Assembly (NCBI GenBank): GCA_034406715.1
Contig: CP137876.1
Span: 226,001-290,000, forward strand
Reading direction: 5' to 3'
DNA from: Rhodotorula mucilaginosa
Taxonomy: Eukaryota > Basidiomycota > Microbotryomycetes > Sporidiobolales > Sporidiobolaceae
DNA length: 64,000 nucleotides
The notes under the pieces were generated by a model. It was not told the origin of the DNA and did no database searches. It saw nothing but the letters and a program-made list of their open reading frames with translations. Below are positions 58,192 through 64,000 of this stretch, in pieces; the stretch's first letter is position 1, and each line of letters opens with the position of its first letter. A program made the translations under genes and the position numbers.

Positions 58192-60084
58192 CTACAACTT
58201 GGCCGGCATCCGCGCCATCTTTTCAAACACGGCCGGACCTTCTCTCCCTAGCGCGGTGGCGCACGCCTTTGCCAGACACGCGAGAAAAGCCATCGTCAGC
58301 GATCGAAGCGCAGTCCTCCGTCTTTGAGTCGGGAATCGAGGCAGTGTGTACATGGGGTAGAAAAGTCGGGACGACCGGAAAGAGGGAAGGAGGCGAAAAA
58401 AGAGAGACATAGAGGGAAAAAAAAAAAAAAAGACTGACCACTGCGTCCGCCCCGGCCCGTCTAAACCGCTCGACCGCCTCCGCGTCCCCCGCGCCTCCCA
58501 CGCCAATCAGCACAATCCCTTTCAACCTCTCTTCATCCGTCCGACTCCGGAGCAGCTGGGCCAACCGGGCCACGTTCCCGAGCGCGAGGGGATGCACCGT
58601 CGAGCCGGCGAGGCCGCCCCATCCGCTTTGGAGAGGCGCGTCTTCTTCGGCGCTGGCACGAGTCGAGGAGGGGGGCATAGCCAGGAGTCGGTCGGCGGTG
58701 AGAGGTCGACCGGAAGAGGCAGGGTCTCGCGGAACGGGCGTTTCCTGATTCGCAAAGACGAGACCTGCGGATGGGGTACAATTTGGCCTGCATATCAGTA
58801 TCGAGAACCTTCAGCGCTTCCTCTGGCGCGCCAGCCAGATTGTCATTCGAGTCTCAAGAGAAAGAAGAAGGGCAGACAGACAGACTCACCTTGACCGAGG
58901 GTGTTTGTCGCGGTCAGGAACGCGATCGGGTGGCGTGTTTCGCTTGGAGAACCGACAGATCGGAGAGCCGCAACGACAGCTTCGAACTGATCTGCCCGCG
59001 CGCGCGCAAGATAGAAGCCGTCAGCACCGCTTGCCGAGTCCGTCCTCGTACTATTTTGACTGGGAGAGCCCGCCCCACCTTGATACGTGAACGGGGGCAA
59101 CTTGACTCCGACGAGCAAGTTCCGCGAGGCAAAGGAAGCGAGCAGCTTCATGTACTCGGCGAGGTCGGCTTGGTGATAGGCTGGTGGCGGATGACCTGAG
59201 AGATGCGCGCGGTCCCGGAAACACAGCAACATTCGTCAGCGGCGCGTGGCTGGGTGTCGGGACTCGGAGGACACGAGAGCAACGAGCAAAAGGTACCTGG
59301 AATGTTTGGACACGAGGCGTTGAACCTGCGCCAAAGCGGCTCCCGGCCCGTTCAGTAGTTCTCCTCGTCCTGCTGGCCACTGAGAAGGGAGAGAAGAGAA
59401 CGACGCACTCGACCGCGATCACCTCTCCCACCTCGTTCGCGAACCGTTGCAGCATCTCGAGCATCACTCTCGTCTCTTGTAGAGACCCAGTAATGCTCAC
59501 GATGACTTGTTTCCTTCTTGCGGCCCCGGACTCCTGGTGGGTCTCCGACTGATCTTGAGCGAGCAAAGCCCGCAGCCAAGTCAGGTACGAGCGGAGCGGG
59601 TGAGGCGAGTAGCCATAGGAGTTGATCGACGAATGCGCATCCGGACCAAAGAAGGCGACCTGCGAGGGGGGTGACCGGTCAGCCTAGAGAGATAGAGAGA
59701 GACTCGTACGGAGCAGAGCGGGTGACTAACCTGATGCAACTCAGGATGGTCCGGGAACCCATCGAGCGTCGCAGTCCTCGTAGTAATGGCGCTCGTGAAC
59801 GGGTTGGCCCAAAGCGTAGCGAGGTTTTGCTCCGACGAAGCCCACGGGCAAGCAGAATTGAGAATTGGGACTTCTCCTCGACGAGGCCCGCGAGTGAACA
59901 GGCCGGGCATGTCCAGCGGGAGGCACGACAAGGTCGAGATGCGGACAGTCTGTCGTCGTCGAGCAAACCAACCCGCGGCTGGCAGAGCCGCAGGAAGCGT
60001 GCCGGGCCTGCAGCTTTTCTTATCGGCGAGATGAGACACTCGCTCGGCTCGGACTCCGCGGTGTTTCGGAGGAAAATCTGGCAT
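58192..60084 (-). CDS. Class 1A-like dihydroorotate dehydrogenase
   Basis: Flavoenzyme of pyrimidine synthesis; class 1A forms are cytosolic and use fumarate, like yeast Ura1. Exons join in phase. Motifs: PILNSACPWASSEQNLATLW, SAITTRTATLDGF, NSYGYSPH-type INSYGYSPHPLRSYLTWL, VIVSITGSLQETRVMLEML, EFNASCPNIPG (the loop bearing the class-1 catalytic Cys), GVKLPPFTYQ (substrate lysine), IAFLTATNTLGQGLVF, GWGGLAGSTVHPLALGNVAR, GIVLIGVGGAGDAEAVERFR and ALGREGPAVFEKM. No mitochondrial targeting or membrane helix of class 2 enzymes is visible. The chosen ATG at 60084 gives an Arg-rich lead; MPGLFTRGPRRGE at 59910 is an alternative start. Whether it is the pathway enzyme or a paralogue needs the rest of the genome. 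Confidence 0.85.
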
Positions 60085-60226
60085 AGTGCAGGTCTATGTA
60101 TACGGACAAAGATTGCAATCGAATAGAGAGGACAGCGATAGGTTATTTGAAGGGGATGACGGGGAATGGCGGTCGGTCGGTGGTAAGGTGATTCCCGCGA
60201 ATCCGCAATAAACGGCTCCGCTATAG

Positions 60227-61876
60227 CTAGGCTTGGACGACCGACGCGCCGCCGCCCAACTCGACCGCGAGCGCGAGCGCAACCTTGGCAAACTCGGCAA
60301 TGTGTTCGATCGAGTACCCCTCCTGGTCGATCGTATCGCGCGTCGAGTGGATGTTGTGGTCCGAATCCTCAAACGCCGATTCGATCGTGAAGGCCGACGG
60401 GACTCCGACCTTGGACCAGCTCGCGTGATCCGAGCAGGCGTAGCCGCATTTGGTTTCGACGGACTTGATGTCGGCGTACTCGGCGACGATTTTCGTCAGG
60501 TAGGCGGTGAAATCGGGGTCGACAAAGTCCTGGATGATGCCGATCGTCGGCGTCGTACCCGGCTTGACGTACTGTAGTCACATAGTGTCAGCTTCCTAGT
60601 GGCCGCAGAAGTAAAGCGCGGAAGTGGGCGAAAGACTCACCGCGGTCATGTCCATCTGCAACATCGCTCGCACCTTGACGCCCCGAGATGCGTAGTCCTG
60701 TGCTATAGCCTGACTGCCGAGCAAGCCGCCCTCTTCCGCGGACATCCAGTGCAGCTCCACCGGGGAATGCGTCGGCTTGAAACCGCTCTCGACGAGCGAC
60801 TTGAAGGCGGACAGAATCGAGGTAGTGCCGCTCGCGTCGTCGTCGGCTCCCGGAGCGGGGAGGAACGGCAGCAGGTTGGTCGAGTCTGGGTGGGAGAACA
60901 TGTATCAGCTCGCTCGTGTGCATAAGTGTGTGCAGGCGTGTCTGTGGACGCTTTCCGGAGCGAAGATTGGTCGGGCAAACGAAGCGGGCGGGATGGTCCG
61001 AAAACCTCGTGCCTGACTTCCCTCTCAAGCCTCATGACTGCAAGAGCATTAGAGCAGGATAGATTTATGTACTCACCCTGGTGTGCGCCGAGGATGACGA
61101 TGCCGTTGGTCGAGTTACCCCTCAGGAGATCGTGACCAGACGACTCGGGCTCGAACCTTGCGATGATCGAGTGCTGTCCCCACGGGTGCTTGAACTCGCG
61201 CACGTCGACCTTGAGGTCCTTATTCGACGCGGCGATCTGCTCGACCTGGCCGAGGAGGAACTTTTGGCTTTGCGCGCCCGTCTCGGAGCGGTAGTAGCGG
61301 GTGCGGAATGCGGTGAAGCTGCTGAGGAACTTGCGCATGTTGGCTTGGTCGAGGCGCTTGAAGAGGGGCTCGAGGTCCTTCTTCTGGTACGAGAGCTTGT
61401 TCGGGAAGACTTCTGCGAGCGGCGACGGGCGAATGGGACGGAAAAAAGCCCAGGGAAAGGTCAGGATTTCCGGTTTCTGACGCAGTAGGGCCTGATCTGA
61501 GGCTCGCACGAAGGACTGGAAGCAAGCACGCACCCCGGACAGAGGTGGTCAAGATCTGCTGCTCGTTCGTGACGTCGATGAAGCGGGTGCCGGTCAAAGT
61601 CAGGAGCGCCTTTTCGCCCTCGGTCATGGTGATCGGGTCCTCGTCTTCACCGAGGCGGACTTGGACGACCTCGGGGAGTTCGGCGATGAATTGCTCGAGC
61701 TGGACTGCATGCTCGAGCGGCAGGGCGGCGACGGCGGCTGCGATGTCGGGGCGCGATCGGAGAGATGGCGGGATGGCGGCGAAGGCGATCTGCTGCCCGT
61801 TCGGCGAGTCTTGGAGCGGCAGGGCGGTCGCGAGCGTGGCGAGGCACGCAGCCACGAGGGTCGAAGTGAAGCGCAT
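60227..61876 (-). CDS. Secreted M28 leucine aminopeptidase (LAP1-like)
   Basis: Zinc exopeptidase removing N-terminal residues from extracellular peptides. The N-terminus [20 protein letters not shown] is a signal peptide, followed by an inhibitory-type propeptide ([20 protein letters not shown]). The catalytic domain has the M28E order of metal ligands: [22 protein letters not shown] (His-x-Asp), [13 protein letters not shown] (bridging Asp), [10 protein letters not shown] (Glu pair), MLQMDMTA (Asp) and a C-terminal [20 protein letters not shown] with NIHSTRDT (last His). The conserved disulphide pair is kept (KCGYAC). The end is [14 protein letters not shown]. It lies head-to-tail with the dehydrogenase; the 142-bp gap leaves a short promoter for the latter. 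Nitrogen-catabolite control is plausible but not shown. Confidence 0.93.
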
Positions 61877-62169
61877 AGCGTGTGTTCTGCAGGCGATAGA
61901 TCAGGTGGACGAGGAGCCGAACACTGTCGGGTGGGGCAGAGCGAGGAGGGGGAGGAGCGTGCAGTGGACAAAGGTAGCGAGTTGGGCCGATGTCGATACG
62001 CTCGTTCGACTGAGTGATCAGGGCCGTATCTAACCCTGCGAGCGTGTCTAGGGTGAGGGAGACGTGCGTCGGCCGAGTCGGTCGACGGTCGGCTCTTCAG
62101 ATGAGGACACCTCGCGGTTCACTCGCCAACGCCTGCCATAAAGCTCGCGACGAGCGTGACGCTAGAGCT
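61877..62169. other. Upstream region of the aminopeptidase gene
   Basis: Promoter side of the aminopeptidase. It may also hold the 5' part of the candidate plus-strand gene that follows. No convincing ORF. Confidence 0.4.
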
Positions 62170-62632
62170 GCCACTCATGCTCGGAAGAGTGAGTCCCGCC
62201 CACGTACGCCAGAGGCACAGTGATCTGACGGCGTGTGCTTGTTTCTCCCGCAGTTGGCTCATCTCGCCATCGAGTAAAGCCCGCCGCCTATAACGACTCG
62301 AGACCGGGACATCCGACATGGGACTGACTGCAGCCGATCCCTCGCCACACAGTGCTCTCTTGATCTCGATGTGTCTCGCCGGGATAAAGCGGTCTACGGG
62401 ACTCTCGTCAGTCATCACCCTCCTGCCCTGCTCGCGCCAGGACGGTCTGCTGTAAAAGGTACACAGTATGTGTCAGTACAGCTGATGTCTGGCGAGACTC
62501 CCCTGCGCCCTTCTGCAGACCTGCCTTGGCCAAGTTGTCGAGTAAGGATCTACGTCAACTCGCCTCAACCTGTACGCTCGCAAGATTACAGACGACGTCC
62601 TTCCAACGCACCGTTCCGAGCTGACGAGATAG
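62170..62632 (+). CDS. Possible small gene built of very short exons
   Basis: Not recognised. Splice-like signals follow one another on the plus strand: 62189-62253 (GTGAGT, CTGACG branch, TCCCGCAG), 62274-62333 (GTAAAG, GACTGACT, GCAG), 62407-62518 (GTCAGT, GCTGATG, CTGCAG) and 62542-62591 (GTAAGG, TTACAG). Splicing them leaves exons of 20, 73, 23 and about 41 nt that share one open frame, reading WLISPSTDPSPHSALLISMC, LAGIKRSTGLS, PALAKLSNDVLPTHRSELTR and stop. The 5' part is unresolved: the frame before 62170 contains stops, so another intron or a different start is needed. Chance arrangement is possible, hence the low confidence. Confidence 0.25.
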
Positions 62633-63116
62633 TTCACGTCGCAGTTCTCGAGATGGGAGAGTGGGGGATGGATTTGGCCGTGTACGTTCTCCTTCTCAAG
62701 AGAAAGCTTCTCCGGTCTCCGGTGTGTCCCACCGCGGCGACTTGGATGGTGAACTAAAGCCTGTATCACGTGCGCAGGGTCGTCATGGGTCGATCATCCG
62801 CATTCGAACGCCGGCGGTGACCCCCAAAACGATCCGGAATCCCCTCGACCGGTCAGTCTGTTACCCCGTGCCTGCCTCCTCACGCCACTCGCGGCGCATC
62901 GAACCCCCGGAAGCCCTGTGTTGTAATAGTACGGACATGTCCCTCGCGTGACTCGAGAGCGACAGCAACCACATCCAGACGTGAAAAGGCAGGAGAGCAA
63001 AATGTGTATAACATCGGTCGGGCGGCTCTCTCCGCGAGCCCAGTTCGTACATACACACTAAAACACCAGCAAAGGAATCCTCATACAGCATCCCAACGTC
63101 GCCCTCTCCCTCTTGC
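62633..63116. other. Intergenic region before SURF6 stop
   Basis: 484 bp with no recognised gene. Another intron-like stretch (GTGTGT near 62720, CTAAAG, GTGCGCAG near 62777) is weak. Confidence 0.35.
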
Positions 63117-64000
63117 TCACTTCTTCTTCCTGCCACCACCTTCAAAGCCAGGTCGGCCCTTGCTCCGCGCCTTGCCACTCGTGGTCGAGATCTTCTTGCC
63201 GCCCCCACCGGCGGCCGTCTTGCTCTTCTTGACGCCCATCTTCTTGTCCTTGACGGCCTGCTTGCGCGCCGCGAGGTTGGCATTCCGCTTCGCCACCTTG
63301 TCCGAGATGGTCTTTTCGACCGTCGCCTTGCGGTCCGACCTGTGTAGTGGGAAAGCACCAACGAGTCAGCCACGTCAGTCATCTCCAAAGAGTGTAAAAC
63401 AATCATCATCAACGCACCATGCCTTTGCACTCTTGCGCTTCTCGCGCTCTTGCCGCTTCGCCATCTTCTTCAACCTCGTCTCGTCATCGCGAACCTTCTC
63501 TCCCTCCGCCTTGAGCAACACCTTCTCCCACCGTTCCTTGTCCTCCTTCTTCTCCCGCTTCTCCGGGTCGAGCGCCTCGAGCCGCTCCTTGCGCTTCTGC
63601 AAGATCTCGAGCGCCTGGTTCGCGTCCTTGGGAAGCGTGTGGCGGTTCTTCTTCAGCGTACCGGCGGCGGCTTGCATCTTTTTGAGCGCCTTGGGAGTGA
63701 GAGCGGCGTCGGCCGTCCGCTCGGAGTAGGTGGCAAAGTCAAAGTTGGAAAAAGTGAGCGAAGAAGGGTCGGTCGAAGTCGAAGTCGAGGCGACCGCGGC
63801 GCCAGAGTGAGGGACCAGAGCGCCCTCGCCGACGACAGAGTCATCACCCTGAGAGCCGAGGCAAGCGTGTCAGTAAACTCTCGACGGCGAGGAAAGCGAC
63901 CAGAGCGAGCGCACCTTGACTCGCTTGCTCGCGCGCTCGCCGCCATCGTGCTCGCGCTCGCCAGCGTTGGCCTTCCCGCCGCCCTTCCGTCCATTGCTCG
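63117..64000 (-). CDS. RRP14: SURF6/Rrp14 ribosome-biogenesis protein (5' end outside window)
   Basis: Nucleolar protein needed for 40S and 60S assembly. The window holds the C-terminal part in three exons. Visible features: FSNFDFATYSERTADAAL, LKKMQAAAGTLKKNRHTLPK, the basic SURF6 helix block RWEKVLLKAEGEKVRDDETR and LKKMAKRQEREKRKSAKAW, then across an intron SDRKATVEKTISDKVAKRNA, NLAARKQAVKDKKMGVKKSK and a Gly/Lys tail ending RPGFEGGGRKKK. The order and spacing match the SURF6 domain (KVRDD-pair, KKSAKxW, DRKxxVxKxxxxKQxKRxxN). The start and N-terminal half lie to the right of the window. Confidence 0.92.

Noticed and set aside
62105-62188. Arrestin-like reading (VTLELPLMLG)
   Set aside because: The resemblance is short, a stop lies just upstream in that frame and the following exons do not continue an arrestin fold.

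Overview
The window is nuclear DNA from a GC-rich, intron-dense fungus. Short introns (mostly 50-115 nt) carry GT-AG or GC-AG ends and CTGAC/CTAAC-like branch points close to the acceptor. The gene set (a CPL1-type secreted cysteine-rich protein, a YDJ1 with a CaaX end, an AreA-type GATA factor) and the sequence style fit a basidiomycete red yeast of the Pucciniomycotina (Rhodotorula/Sporobolomyces-like). That placement is inferred from overall character, not from a database search. I see no transposon, viral remnant, CRISPR array, rRNA or recognisable tRNA.

Layout. 1-13127 holds three minus-strand genes: a GATA nitrogen regulator running off the left edge, the CRL4 ubiquitin-ligase receptor CDT2, and a very long gene that joins an RRM, a TAP/Mex67-type NTF2-like domain and a WD40 propeller. 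13464-20382 holds zeta-COP (RET3), a CPL1-like secreted protein, an unassigned 1.26 kb stretch, a Pho86-like membrane protein and the rRNA methyltransferase RRP8. 20795-30638 holds a disordered protein, a TPT-family nucleotide-sugar/triose-phosphate transporter, the microtubule rescue factor STU1/CLASP and mitochondrial ARG8. 31000-42716 holds a Sec7-PH Arf exchange factor, a CSN12/Thp1-like PCI protein, an orphan protein, SUB1/PC4 and YDJ1. 43142-46597 holds two tandem single-pass membrane paralogues. 47020-58124 holds SPT8 (SAGA), RPS21, ATG22, HBS1 and OST2/DAD1. 58192-64000 holds a class-1A-like dihydroorotate dehydrogenase, a secreted M28 aminopeptidase, a possible tiny-exon gene and SURF6/RRP14, which runs off the right edge.

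Most genes are housekeeping and only loosely related. Shared themes are ribosome production and rescue (RRP8, SURF6, RPS21, HBS1), transcription (GATA factor, SPT8, SUB1, a PCI protein of the mRNA-export/COP9 class), secretory traffic (zeta-COP, Sec7-PH, OST2) and nitrogen or amino-acid handling (GATA factor, ARG8, ATG22, aminopeptidase). Many neighbours are head-to-head with 115-360 bp between start codons, so shared promoters are common.

The observations most worth a second look are the RRM/NTF2-like/WD40 gene, five GC-AG introns (two of them consecutive in ATG22), the ATG-only first coding exon of HBS1, the tandem membrane-protein pair, and a run of splice-site-like signals at 62189-62591 that suggests a gene built of exons as short as 20 nt. 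Gene models were built by hand from reading frames and splice signals and have not been tested against transcripts.
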